64,000 nt of DNA from Microtetraspora glauca. Lineage in GTDB: Bacteria; Actinomycetota; Actinomycetes; Streptosporangiales; Streptosporangiaceae. The stretch spans positions 62,001-126,000 of the forward strand of contig BBYL01000017.1 of assembly GCA_001570385.1 (NCBI GenBank). The letters run 5' to 3'. This document shows, in pieces, positions 16,480-25,778 of this stretch. The notes below the pieces were generated by a model that did no database searches, was not told where the DNA came from, and saw nothing but the letters and a program-made list of their open reading frames with translations. Position 1 is the stretch's first letter. Each line of letters starts with the position of its first letter. The position numbers and the translations under genes are program-made.

Positions 16480-17490
16480 ATGCCAGAATTGCCCGATCTT
16501 TCGGGTCTTTCGCCGTCTCGCCGGCCTCGATGGCGTACGGCGCTCGCCCTGACCGGGGCCACCGGCGTCGTCGCCGTGGCGGGGCTCGGCGTCTTCCTTG
16601 GCACCGCCCGCGATGCCGACGGCGACAACGGCCACGGCTCGGACGGCGGGCCACGCCTCGGCGTGCTGGGTCAGGCGCGCGACTCGGGTCCCCTTGATCA
16701 CATTCGCGATCCCCACGGTACCGGCACGGGCGGCGCGCAACCGGGTGGCGGCACGACCGGCGGGGGCGCCGCGCGCGGCAGCGCTGGTCCTACGGGCATG
16801 GGCGCGCCGGGCGGCGATGCGAGCGCGGCAGGCGGCGGCGCGGCAGGTGGCTCGGGAACCGGCGGTTCTGGTGTGAACGGCTCTGGGACGAACGGGTCTG
16901 GCGTGAACGGCTCTGGCGTCAACGACTCTGAGGCGGATGGCTCCACCGCGAACGGGTCGGGCGTCAACGGCTCCGGCGGAGAGCGGGCGAGATCGGGGAC
17001 ACGGCCCGCACCCGGCACACCAGCGCCAGCGGCGCGACGCGATTCGGGGTGGCTGGAGACACCGGGGACGTCTCTGGGCCGCCTGATGACACCGAGGTCG
17101 ATTCCGGTTCCCGCGACACAGCTCCGGCTTCCCCCGGCGTCGGGCCCTGCGACGCGCCCTTCACCGGTTCCCATCCCGCCCCCGAGGCCGAGCAGGGACG
17201 CGGGCGCCGACGCGCGGACGAAGGCGGCGGTCCCGGGAAAGGCGGCCCCCGCGCTGTCCGCGACACCGGGAACGGCAGCGGAAACGGCAGCGGCCCCAGA
17301 AAGGACCGCGATCACCGGGAAGGCCACCGTCACCGGCAAGACGGGAGTCGCCAGACGGACACCCGCCAAACCGTCGCACCGCGACGGGCCCCGGTCTCGC
17401 CCCTTCCCCGACCCCTGCGCGACCTTCCACGACGTGCGCCGGGACTACTGCTACCAGTTCCTCGACAGCTTCACGGCCCCGCGCCGCTGA
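16480..17490 (+). CDS. membrane-anchored low-complexity protein with C-terminal Cys-pair motif
   Basis: 336 residues: a short basic cytoplasmic start (MPELPDLSGLSPSRRPRWR), one transmembrane segment at about 20-41 (TALALTGATGVVAVAGLGVF), then about 270 residues of Gly/Ser/Asn repeats (GSGVNGSG-type), Pro/Ala/Thr-rich linker, and a compact C-terminus PCATFHDVRRDYCYQFLD with two cysteines 11 residues apart that could form a disulfide. The design mirrors the divergent gene at 15285. Function unknown; the C-terminal motif is the part most likely to be under selection. Confidence 0.7.
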   Translation: MPELPDLSGLSPSRRPRWRTALALTGATGVVAVAGLGVFLGTARDADGDNGHGSDGGPRLGVLGQARDSGPLDHIRDPHGTGTGGAQPGGGTTGGGAARGSAGPTGMGAPGGDASAAGGGAAGGSGTGGSGVNGSGTNGSGVNGSGVNDSEADGSTANGSGVNGSGGERARSGTRPAPGTPAPAARRDSGWLETPGTSLGRLMTPRSIPVPATQLRLPPASGPATRPSPVPIPPPRPSRDAGADARTKAAVPGKAAPALSATPGTAAETAAAPERTAITGKATVTGKTGVARRTPAKPSHRDGPRSRPFPDPCATFHDVRRDYCYQFLDSFTAPRR

Positions 17491-17586
17491 AGCCGACGCA
17501 TTCCACGGTTCGGCTCCGGGCCGCATCACCGTAGGACACCTCCGGTCCGTCAGGCATGACCGGGAGTCGCTTCTCTGAAGAGTCGG

Positions 17587-17619
17587 GTGGGACGGCCGCC
17601 CCCACGACAGCCGTCCCAC
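17587..17619. terminator. 10-bp hairpin in the 330-bp gap before miaB
   Basis: GTGGGACGGC (17587-17596) pairs with GCCGTCCCAC (17610-17619), loop 13 nt, between convergent genes. The rest of 17491-17820 holds nothing I can support as a gene. Confidence 0.6.
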
Positions 17620-17820
17620 GACCACGACGCCGAGCGCCATGGCACTCCGCACCACGGCACCACACGCCGCCGTATGGGCTTCGCGCCCGGACCCACCACA
17701 GCATGACGTGCCGCCCTGTGTGCCCACGCACCGACCCCGACCCCGACCACCGCCCCCGACCGCTGTGATCCGCGTCGCCCCAGCCGGGGCGCCACGGCCG
17801 CTGCCGGGGCCGAGCCGCCG

Positions 17821-19308
17821 TTATGGGCGGGCGGAGCAGGCCGAGGAGGACTCGGGAGCCGCCGGAGGGCGGCCGATGGTCGGCATGCCCAGATTGACCC
17901 CACGGCCCGTGTCAGGTGCGGCCTGTCGGGCCTCCCACGCGTCCCCGGCACGCGTACGCCGTACGGAGACGACCGTGTCGGCGACGAGGTGGTGAGGGGC
18001 GGCGTAGGTGACCTCGGCGGTCACCATGTCGCCCGGCCGGGCGTCCACGGCGGCGAGGTGCACGAGGCGGTTGTCGGCGGCACGACCGGACAGGCGGCGG
18101 GTGGCGTCGTCCTTGCGGCCCTCGCCCTCGGCGATCAACACCTCCAGGGTGCGGCCGACCTGCTTCTTGTTCTCCTCCCAGGAGATCTCCTCCTGGAGGG
18201 CCACCAGGCGCTCGTAACGCTCCTGGACGACGGCCTTGGGCACCTGGTCCTCCATGGTGGCCGCCGGGGTGCCCGGACGGATGGAGTACTGGAAGGTGAA
18301 GGCGTTGGCGAAACGGGACGCCCGTACGACGTCGAGGGTCTGCTGGAAGTCCTCCTCGGTCTCGCCGGGGAAGCCCACGATGATGTCGGTCGAGATCGCG
18401 GCGTCCGGCATCGCGGCACGGACCCGGTCGATGATGCCGAGATAGCGCTCCGCGCGGTAGGACCGGCGCATGGCCTTCAGCACGCGGTCGGACCCCGACT
18501 GCAGCGGCATGTGCAGCTGGTGCATGACGTTGGGCGTCTCGGCCATGGCGTGGATGACGTCGTCGGTGAACGCGGCCGGGTGGGGCGAGGTGAAGCGGAC
18601 CCGCTCCAGCCCCTCGACGTCCCCGCAGGCGCGCAGCAGCTTGCCGAACGCGAGCCGGTCGCCGAACTCGACGCCGTACGTGTTGACGTTCTGGCCGAGG
18701 AGCGTGATCTCAAGGACCCCCTGGTCGACCAGCGTGCGGACCTCGTTCAGAATGTCGCCGGGCCGGCGGTCCTTCTCCTTGCCGCGCAGCGACGGCACGA
18801 TGCAGAAGGTGCAGGTGTTGTTGCAGCCGACGGAGATGGCCACCCAGGCGGCATAGGCGGACTCGCGCCTGGTCGGCAGCGTCGAGGGGAAGGTCTCCAG
18901 CGAGTCCTTGATCTCGACCTGGGCCTCCTGCGCGATGCGGGCGCGTTCGAGCAGCACCGGCAGCGAGCCGATGTTGTGCGTGCCGAAGACCACGTCCACC
19001 CAGGGGGCCTTGCGGACGATCTCGCCCTGGTCCTTCTGCGCGAGGCAGCCGCCGACGGCGATCTGCATGCCGTCTTTGGCCATCTTGATCGGCCGTAGGT
19101 GCCCGAGGTTGCCGTAGAGCCGGTTGTCCGCGTTCTCCCGCACGGCGCACGTGTTGAACACGACGACGTCCGCCGCCTCCCCCTCGGGGGCGCGGACGTA
19201 TCCGGCGTCCTCCAGCAGCCCGGACAGGCGCTCGGAGTCGTGCACGTTCATCTGGCACCCATAGGTCCGTACTTCGTACGTGCGGGCGCCTGCTTCGGTG
19301 ACAGTCAT
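17821..19308 (-). CDS. miaB: tRNA-2-methylthio-N6-dimethylallyladenosine synthase
   Basis: 495 residues from ATG 19308 (a TTG at 19320 is possible). This radical-SAM enzyme methylthiolates i6A37 in tRNA. The N-terminal UPF0004 domain has Cys18, Cys54 and Cys88 for one 4Fe-4S cluster; the radical SAM motif CNNTCTFC (Cys162, 166, 169) binds the second; a TRAM domain (about 385-450) follows. The last about 40 residues are a nonconserved Pro/Ala/Ser tail. It acts after MiaA, encoded about 6 kb away on the same strand. Confidence 0.96.
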   Translation of the reverse strand: MTVTEAGARTYEVRTYGCQMNVHDSERLSGLLEDAGYVRAPEGEAADVVVFNTCAVRENADNRLYGNLGHLRPIKMAKDGMQIAVGGCLAQKDQGEIVRKAPWVDVVFGTHNIGSLPVLLERARIAQEAQVEIKDSLETFPSTLPTRRESAYAAWVAISVGCNNTCTFCIVPSLRGKEKDRRPGDILNEVRTLVDQGVLEITLLGQNVNTYGVEFGDRLAFGKLLRACGDVEGLERVRFTSPHPAAFTDDVIHAMAETPNVMHQLHMPLQSGSDRVLKAMRRSYRAERYLGIIDRVRAAMPDAAISTDIIVGFPGETEEDFQQTLDVVRASRFANAFTFQYSIRPGTPAATMEDQVPKAVVQERYERLVALQEEISWEENKKQVGRTLEVLIAEGEGRKDDATRRLSGRAADNRLVHLAAVDARPGDMVTAEVTYAAPHHLVADTVVSVRRTRAGDAWEARQAAPDTGRGVNLGMPTIGRPPAAPESSSACSARP

Positions 19309-19802
19309 CTCAACCAACAAGGGTAGGCGCTTCGGCGACCCCGGAACGCCTCCACCAGACTCATCCCCGATCAGGGCAATGACCCGCCCATCTTGGCAAA
19401 GCCACCAATAGTCCCGCGAGAAGCCGTCAAAAGCTCATGTGTGCCGCGGCCCGTCGCGTGGCCGTACTCCTTGCGCGTTCCTTGCGCGACTCCTTGCGCG
19501 TGACCGCCACTTGTCCCGGGCGTGCGCGATCACGCGATGATCTCTCTTCTTCCCGAACCCGTCCGCCGCCCGTTCAGTAGCCCGTTCAGTAGCCCGTTCC
19601 GCTGGTCGTTTCGCTGGTCGTTTCCATCCGTTTCCACCCGGACGATGATCGGCGACCTGATCGGCCGACCCCTTGCGACGCGTCGTGCGCTACGAGAGGA
19701 TCTCCGAACGACTTTGGCCAGAGGACGGCATTCCCTTCCGGACTGGCACGTTTTGTCACACGTACCTCACGCATTGAGAAATGCCGATATGAGGAGGCTG
19801 TG
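19309..19802. other. 494-bp gene-free divergent region with short repeats
   Basis: No gene is supported. Visible structure: CCTTGCGCG-type units three times at about 19468-19501, CGTTCAGTAGCC twice at about 19573-19596, and GCTGGTCGTTTC twice at about 19601-19624. Promoters for miaB and for the permease gene must lie here; GAGGAGG at 19791-19797 is the permease RBS. Confidence 0.55.
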
Positions 19803-21194
19803 GTGCAGCCGCAGGAGAATGTCGAACAGTTCGGTTACCGCCAGGAATTACGCCGCGGCATCGGACTGAGCGACCTGGTGTTCTACGGCCTGATCTTCAT
19901 GGTGCCGATCGCGCCTTTTGCGATTTTCGGTCAGGTTTACAAGGAATCCCACGGCATGCCGGCCCTGGCGTACGTCATCGGAATGGTCGCGCTGCTGTTC
20001 ACCGCCGCCTCGTACGCGCAGATGGTCAAGGCGTTCCCGTTGTCCGGTTCCGTCTACAACTACGCGGGCCGCGGCATCGCCGCCCCGGTCGGATTCATGA
20101 CCGGATGGGCCATCCTGCTCGACTACGTCCTCGTGCCCGGCCTGCTGTACCTGGTGGCGTCGATCGCCATGAACGCCACCGTGCCGCAGGTCCCGGTGTG
20201 GGCATGGGTGATCATCTTCGTGGCGATCAACACGGTGATCAACCTGCGCGGCATCCGGATGACCATCTCGCTCACCAAAGCCCTGATCACCGCCGAGTTG
20301 GTCGTGCTGGGCCTCTTCCTCTCGGTCGGCGTCTGGGCCCTCCTCCAGGGCAAGGGGCGCGGGTTCAATCTCACACCGCTGTTCAATCCGGACACCTTCT
20401 CCTGGCCGGTGGTGTTCGGCGCCGTCTCCATCGCGGTGCTGTCCTTCCTCGGGTTCGACGGGATCAGCATGCTCGTCGAGGAGGCCAAGGGCGGCTCGGC
20501 CCAGGTGGGGAAGGCCATGCGCCTGGCCCTGATCCTGGCCGGCGTGCTGTTCATCGTCCAGGTGTGGGTCGCCTCCCTGCTGGTCCCCGACCCGGCCGGC
20601 CTGCTGGCCCACGGCGACAAGAACGGCACCGCGTTCTACGACACCGCCGCGGCCGCCGGCGGGAGCTGGCTGGCGCACATCATGTCGACCGCGACCGCGA
20701 TCTCGTGGGGCCTGGCCGACACCCTGGTCGCGCAGGTCGCCGTCTCCCGCCTGCTCTACGCGATGGCGCGCGACCGGCAGCTCCCGTCGTTCCTGGCCAG
20801 GGTGTCGGTCAAGCACTCCGTGCCGGCCAACGCCACGCTGTTCATCGCCGCGCTGTCCACCGTTCTCGGGGTGTGGATGTCCAGCCGCAAGGACGGCGTC
20901 ACCCTGCTCTCCAGCCTGATCAACATGGGCGCGCTGATCGCCTTCATCGTCCTGCACGTCTCCGTCATCGTGCACTACGTGATCCGTGGGCGGTCGACCG
21001 ATCTCCTCGCGCATCTGATCACGCCGCTGGTGGGGATGGCGATCCTCGTCTTCGTCGTGATCAACGCCAACATCCTGGCCCAGGTGTTGGGCCTGATCTG
21101 GCTCGGCGTCGGCGTCCTGGTCCTGGCCGGCCTGTACATTGCCGGTCGCCGGCCCTCCTCAGCCGGCCTCGCCGTACTGGAGGAGTCACGGTGA
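19803..21194 (+). CDS. APC-superfamily amino acid permease
   Basis: 463 residues with about 12 hydrophobic segments. The N-terminus (LRRGIGLSDLVFYGLIFMVP) and TM1 region plus FLGFDGISMLVEEAKGGSAQVGKAM are typical of APC transporters of the putrescine/amino acid type. Two adjacent GTGs can start it; 19803 is 5 nt from the GAGGAGG and is preferred over 19800. Its stop overlaps the GPP34 gene start by 4 bp, so the two are coupled. The transported amine or amino acid is not evident. Confidence 0.9.
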   Translation: MQPQENVEQFGYRQELRRGIGLSDLVFYGLIFMVPIAPFAIFGQVYKESHGMPALAYVIGMVALLFTAASYAQMVKAFPLSGSVYNYAGRGIAAPVGFMTGWAILLDYVLVPGLLYLVASIAMNATVPQVPVWAWVIIFVAINTVINLRGIRMTISLTKALITAELVVLGLFLSVGVWALLQGKGRGFNLTPLFNPDTFSWPVVFGAVSIAVLSFLGFDGISMLVEEAKGGSAQVGKAMRLALILAGVLFIVQVWVASLLVPDPAGLLAHGDKNGTAFYDTAAAAGGSWLAHIMSTATAISWGLADTLVAQVAVSRLLYAMARDRQLPSFLARVSVKHSVPANATLFIAALSTVLGVWMSSRKDGVTLLSSLINMGALIAFIVLHVSVIVHYVIRGRSTDLLAHLITPLVGMAILVFVVINANILAQVLGLIWLGVGVLVLAGLYIAGRRPSSAGLAVLEESR

Positions 21195-21838
21195 GCGCCA
21201 TGAACCGGCTGCCGCTCTACCAGGACCTGTATCTCATCGCCCACGACCAGGCCGGCAAGCCGCTGATCAACCAGCCCTCGCTGAGTCTCGGGCTGGCCGG
21301 CGCCGTGCTGCTCGACCTGGCCCTGACCGGCCGCCTGGACATCACCCACGGCCGGCTCGCCGTCTACGACCGCAATCCCATCGGTGACATGGTCGCCGAC
21401 AGCCTCGTCCCCCTGATCCTGCGGGACCGCACCAACCGGGACACCAGGTTCTGGATCAGGAAGGTCGCGGAGGACATCTACGACCGCACCTGCGGCGGCC
21501 TGGTCGCCGCGGGCGTCCTCACCCGGGTCACCAGGCGGCGCATGGGCGTGATGTCGCAGACCCGCTACCCGCCCACCGACGTCGCGCCGCTCGTGCGCGC
21601 GCGTTCCGGGGTGCGCAACGCCGTCGAGGCCGTGGAGCAGCCGGACGCGCGGTGCGCCGCGCTGTGCGGCCTGGTCGGTGTGCTGCGAGTGGAGGCGGCG
21701 CTCCATCTCGCCCAGCCGTCCGGCCAGCTCGTCGGCCGCCTGCGTTCCATCGCGCGGGAGTATCCCCGCCCGGTCAACGAGGTCATCGGCATGGTCGAGA
21801 CGCTCATCAGCGAGGCCGCCGTCGCCCTGTATCGGTGA
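21191..21838 (+). CDS. GPP34 (GOLPH3/VPS74-like) family protein
   Basis: 215 residues from GTG 21191, with AGGAG 5 nt upstream and a GTGA overlap with the permease. The family signature is clear: LPLYQDLYLIAHDQAGKP, LGLAGAVLLDLALTGRLDI, then IYDRTCGGLVAAGVLTRVTRR. Eukaryotic GOLPH3 binds phosphoinositides at the Golgi; actinomycete copies are abundant but undefined. Coupling with a permease hints at a membrane-associated role. Inference only. Confidence 0.9.
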   Translation: MSAMNRLPLYQDLYLIAHDQAGKPLINQPSLSLGLAGAVLLDLALTGRLDITHGRLAVYDRNPIGDMVADSLVPLILRDRTNRDTRFWIRKVAEDIYDRTCGGLVAAGVLTRVTRRRMGVMSQTRYPPTDVAPLVRARSGVRNAVEAVEQPDARCAALCGLVGVLRVEAALHLAQPSGQLVGRLRSIAREYPRPVNEVIGMVETLISEAAVALYR

Positions 21839-21930
21839 GCGGCCGAATCTGACCCACCCCGATCGGGACAATGTCCCATCCTTCTGGGCGAAGCCATCGA
21901 TACCCTGAAACCGGACATCAGGGAGGTCAC

Positions 21931-24105
21931 GTGCGGCGTGCGGCATGGCCCGTATGCGTGGCCACACTCCTGCTCACCACCGCCGCACTCGTCCTGGGCG
22001 TACGCAACGGGATGGGCCTGATCCCCCAGAGCCATCTGATCTTCGTGGCCGCCTTCGCGGTCGTGGGCGGCCTGATCGGCGCGCGGCGGCCGGGCAACGC
22101 GATCGGCCTCATCATGGCGACCGGCGCCCTGTCCTTCGCCTTGCTCGACGGCTTCGGCCAGTACGCGATCTTCGCGCGATCCACCGGAGCGCCGCTCGCC
22201 GAGGCGGCCGCCTGGCCGCAGAGCTGGCTGTGGATCCCGGCGAACCTGTCGCTCTCCGCGATCCCTCTCTTCTTCCCCGCCGGAAGGCTCCCCTCGCACA
22301 GGTGGCGGCCGTTGCTCGGCGCGCTGGGCGTGTTCTCCGTGGCGGTGATGGCGCTGAGCGCGTTGCGGCCGGGCCCCAACGACCAGGCGGGCCTCGGCAC
22401 GGCGGTCGTCAACCCACTCGGCGTACCGGCGCTCGCGGACCTCTCCCGGGCCGTGGACCCGGTGATGTCGGTGCTCTCCGGCCTGCTGTTCGTCGCGGGC
22501 GCGGTGGAACTCGTCCGCCGGTCCAGGCACGGCGGGCGGCGGGAGCGCGACCAGGTCAAGTGGCTGGTGTACGCGGCGGGGCTGGCCGGTCTGATCGTCG
22601 CCGCCCGCCTGGTGGCCGGGCTCACGGACGAATATCCGGGCGCCGTCTGGCCGATGGAGAGCACGCTCTGGGAGCTCGCGGGAACGCTGGGAGCCAGCCT
22701 GCTGCCGATCTCGGTCGGCGTGGCCGTGCTCCAGCACGGGCTGCTCGACATCGATCTCGTCATCAACCGGACGTTCGTGTACCTCCTGCTGTCCGGGTGC
22801 ATCGTCGGCGGGTATGTCGTGGTGGTCACCTACCTAGGCGCGATCTTCCGGTCCGAGGGCGCGCTGCCGGTCTCGATCGTCGCCGCCGGGGTGATCGCCC
22901 TGGTCTTCGCCCCGCTGCGGGACCGCGTCCAGCGCTGGATCAACCTGGTCATGTACGGCAGACGGGACGATCCGTACGCCGTCCTGGCGCTGCTGGGCAA
23001 GCGGCTGGAGGAGACGGGGGAACCGTCCGCCGTGCTGTCGGCGGTGGCCCAATCTGTGGCCGAGACGCTGCGGCTGCCGCACGTCGCGGTCGAGGTGGCC
23101 GGCGGCCCGTCGCACGCGCACGGCGTGCCCGCCCCCGATCCCGTACGGCTCCCGCTGGTCTATCACAACGAGCCCGTCGGTGAGCTCGTCCTGTCCCCGA
23201 GACCCGGTGAGAGCGGGTTCGGCCCGAGGGACCAGCGTGTCCTCGCCGACCTGGCCAGGCAGACGGGCGTCGCCGTCCATTCGGTACGGCTGTCCGCCGA
23301 CCTGCAGCGGTCACGCGAGCGCCTGGTCATCGCCAGGGAGGAGGAGCGCCGACGGCTGCGCCGCGATCTGCACGACGGCCTCGGCCCCACGCTCGCCGCG
23401 CTGACCATGCGGGCGGAGGCCGTCCAGGACATGGTCACGGACGAGGCGGCGAAGGCGATGCTGGAGGACATCATGGCCGACGCCCAGGCGGCCATGGACG
23501 ACGTGCGCACGCTGGTGGACGGGCTGCGCCCGCCCGCGCTGGACACCCTCGGGCTCCTCGGCGCGATCCGCTCGCACGTCGCGGGCCTGCCCCGGAGCCC
23601 GGTGGCGCTGCTGGACGTGCGGGTGGAGTCCGACGGTGAGTTGCCCGCCCTTCCCGCCGCCGTCGAGGTCGCCGCGTACCGGATCGCCGTGGAGGCGCTG
23701 GCCAACGTGCGCGGGCACGCCGGAGCCGCGCACGCCACGATCCGTCTGTCCGTGGCCGGGGCCCGGCTGCGCCTGGAGGTCACCGACGACGGGCGCGAGC
23801 CGTACGGCACGGCATCCGAGGAGAGGGTGACCGGCACGGACGCCGGGGCTGTGACCGGCACGGGCGCCCAGGCCGTGACCGGCGTCGGAGCGGGCGTGGG
23901 AACCGCGTCGATGCGCGAGCGGGCGGCCGAGCTGGGCGGATCGTGCCGGATCGAACCGCGGGCGGAGGGCGGCACCCGGGTGCTGGCCGAACTCCCGCTC
24001 GGAGCGATCCCGGAAACCCGGCCGGACCGAGAAGATCCCGGAGATCCCGGGGCGGATCACGCCACTCCCGGGGTGAACCGGGAGAAATCGGAAGGAGAGC
24101 GGTAA
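21931..24105 (+). CDS. membrane sensor histidine kinase (NarL-type partner)
   Basis: 724 residues from GTG 21931 (GGGAGG 4 nt upstream). The first about 330 residues hold some eight to ten membrane helices; a GAF-like domain spans about 345-465; the HisKA_3 phosphoacceptor EEERRRLRRDLHDGLG puts His481 as the phosphorylated residue; the HATPase_c part starts near YRIAVEALANVRGHAG. The ATP-lid is enlarged by a repeat insertion (VTGTDAGAVTGTGAQAVTG) between the N-box and the GVGTASMRERAAELGG G-box. The N-box sequence ANVRGHA departs slightly from the common TNVVRHA. The response regulator gene follows after 3 bp. Confidence 0.92.
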   Translation: MRRAAWPVCVATLLLTTAALVLGVRNGMGLIPQSHLIFVAAFAVVGGLIGARRPGNAIGLIMATGALSFALLDGFGQYAIFARSTGAPLAEAAAWPQSWLWIPANLSLSAIPLFFPAGRLPSHRWRPLLGALGVFSVAVMALSALRPGPNDQAGLGTAVVNPLGVPALADLSRAVDPVMSVLSGLLFVAGAVELVRRSRHGGRRERDQVKWLVYAAGLAGLIVAARLVAGLTDEYPGAVWPMESTLWELAGTLGASLLPISVGVAVLQHGLLDIDLVINRTFVYLLLSGCIVGGYVVVVTYLGAIFRSEGALPVSIVAAGVIALVFAPLRDRVQRWINLVMYGRRDDPYAVLALLGKRLEETGEPSAVLSAVAQSVAETLRLPHVAVEVAGGPSHAHGVPAPDPVRLPLVYHNEPVGELVLSPRPGESGFGPRDQRVLADLARQTGVAVHSVRLSADLQRSRERLVIAREEERRRLRRDLHDGLGPTLAALTMRAEAVQDMVTDEAAKAMLEDIMADAQAAMDDVRTLVDGLRPPALDTLGLLGAIRSHVAGLPRSPVALLDVRVESDGELPALPAAVEVAAYRIAVEALANVRGHAGAAHATIRLSVAGARLRLEVTDDGREPYGTASEERVTGTDAGAVTGTGAQAVTGVGAGVGTASMRERAAELGGSCRIEPRAEGGTRVLAELPLGAIPETRPDREDPGDPGADHATPGVNREKSEGER

Positions 24106-24108
24106 ACG

Positions 24109-24750
24109 ATGGAGCGGATCCGCGTGCTGCTCGTCGACGACCACGCCACGTTCCGGGCCGGGCTGCGCGCCCTGCTCCAGTCGGTGGAGGACGTGGAGGT
24201 GGCGGACGAGGCCGCCAGCGGCGAGCAGGCCCTGGTCCTCGTGACGAGGGTGCAACCCGACGTCGTTCTGATGGATCTGACGATGCCCGGCATGGGCGGC
24301 GTCGCCGCCACCGAGCGGATCGTGCGGGACTATCCCCACATCAGGGTCCTCGTGCTCAGCATGTCGGACGACGACGACTCGGTCCTCGCCGCCATGCGGG
24401 CCGGGGCCAGGGGTTATGTGCTCAAGGGAGCGCGGCGGGCCGAACTGGTCCGCTCGATCCACGCCGTGGCGGGGGGCGAGGCCATCTTCGGCCCCGCCCT
24501 CGCCGGGCGGCTGATGGACTACTTCTCCCGAGGGTCGGGCGGGGAGGAGAGCTTCCCCGAGCTGACCCGGCGTGAGCGGGAGATCCTGGGGTTGATCGCC
24601 TCCCACCTGACCAACCCGCAGATCGCGGTACGGCTCGGCCTGAGCCAGAAGACCGTGCGCAATCACGTGTCCAGCATCTTCACGAAGCTGCGGGTGGCGG
24701 ACCGGGCCCAGGCGATCATCCGGGCGAGGGAGTCCGGCCTCGGCAAGTGA
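24109..24750 (+). CDS. NarL/FixJ-family response regulator
   Basis: 213 residues. The receiver domain (1-120) has the acidic pocket Asp10/Asp11, phosphoacceptor Asp56 (VVLMDLTMPGM), Ser/Thr at LSMSDDDDS and Lys105 in VLKGARRAEL. The LuxR-type HTH (about 148-210) reads LTRREREILGLIASHLTNPQ, then GLSQKTVRNHVSSIFTKL. It forms an operon with the kinase just upstream (3-bp gap). Targets are unknown. Confidence 0.95.
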   Translation: MERIRVLLVDDHATFRAGLRALLQSVEDVEVADEAASGEQALVLVTRVQPDVVLMDLTMPGMGGVAATERIVRDYPHIRVLVLSMSDDDDSVLAAMRAGARGYVLKGARRAELVRSIHAVAGGEAIFGPALAGRLMDYFSRGSGGEESFPELTRREREILGLIASHLTNPQIAVRLGLSQKTVRNHVSSIFTKLRVADRAQAIIRARESGLGK

Positions 24751-24822
24751 CGGCCGGGCCGGCAGAGGGCCGGGCGGGGCACGAAGCCAGGTGGATGAGG
24801 GTTCGGGCGGGTCAGGTGGGCG

Positions 24823-24917
24823 GTCAGGTGAACGGTCTCGCGGATGAAGGGTCGGGCGGGTCAGGGGTCAGGTGGAAAGTCAGGTGAACGGTCTCGCGGA
24901 TGAAGGGTCGGGCGGGT
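24823..24917 (+). repeat. 39-bp direct repeats with 56-bp period
   Basis: GTCAGGTGAACGGTCTCGCG with the following GATGAAGGGTCGGGCGGGT is present at 24823-24861 and exactly again at 24879-24917; a partial earlier copy begins near 24790. It fills the gap between the convergent regulator and membrane-protein genes. Confidence 0.85.
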
Positions 24918-24923
24918 AAGAGG

Positions 24924-25568
24924 TCACGCGGCCTGCCAGTCGGCCACGGGCATGCGGAGCACCTTCACGGCCACCCAGCCGAACGAGGCGAACTGGAACA
25001 GCGCTCCGATCGACTGGACGGCGGGTGTCTGGCCCATCGTCAGGAACGGCCCCACGATCCCCATGAGCGTCACCACGGGCAACCACCACGGCCCCGCCTT
25101 GGCGAGGGCCAGGCCCACCATGAGCGTGAGGACGCCCACGTGGGCGAGGAATCCCGGCAACAGCATGCCGTACACGAACCCGCCGAGCTCGTTCGCCGCC
25201 TCGGTCACGCGTACGGCCTGCTCCGCCGGCAGGGTCTGGGCCAGCGCGAGGTCGTAGAAGTCGGTCGTGAAGAGGGCGATCGCGCTCGCGGCGCCGGCCG
25301 CTCCGATCGCGGCGCCGATGTTCCCGGTCCGCGGCATGCGCGTACGCAGGAGATGGGCGAGCCCGAGTATCGCGGGGATCAGGGCGATGGTGCCCCACTG
25401 GTACAGCAGGGCGCTCACCTGCACCTGCACCGGGCGGCTCGCGAAGACGTCAGGGGCGTGCGTGGACCCCGGTGGCGAGGTGAGGAAGGCCGCGAGCTCC
25501 AGCAACGGCCAGGCCAGCATGGCGACGCCGGCGACGTTCCTCCTGAACAGATCTGGATTTTTCAACAT
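24924..25568 (-). CDS. integral membrane protein of unknown function
   Basis: 214 residues from ATG 25568. Six hydrophobic stretches are visible (VAGVAMLAWPLLELAAFL, LLYQWGTIALIPAILGLAHL, IGAAIGAAGAASAIALFTTD, YGMLLPGFLAHVGVLTLMVG, WWLPVVTLMGIVGPFL, then a C-terminal one). The same frame stays open far upstream through gluA, but codon pattern and this start point to the short version. It is divergent from gluA, so their promoters share 25569-25778. No family recognised. Confidence 0.75.
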   Translation of the reverse strand: MLKNPDLFRRNVAGVAMLAWPLLELAAFLTSPPGSTHAPDVFASRPVQVQVSALLYQWGTIALIPAILGLAHLLRTRMPRTGNIGAAIGAAGAASAIALFTTDFYDLALAQTLPAEQAVRVTEAANELGGFVYGMLLPGFLAHVGVLTLMVGLALAKAGPWWLPVVTLMGIVGPFLTMGQTPAVQSIGALFQFASFGWVAVKVLRMPVADWQAA

Positions 25569-25778
25569 AAGTGGCTCACCGCGGCTTTCTATGAGGGGCT
25601 TTCTCCGGTCGCCTTCGCGACGAACCCAGAGAAGCGCCACACCATCCCGGGACGGATGAGCCGTGGCCCCGGAGAGACCGGGAGAAATGTCCCGGCACGT
25701 GGGCGTAGGGAGCCTGTGATCTGATCGGTACCCGCGCGGTAGTGATTTGGCGACGTTGACACCCCTACGTTGTTGACC

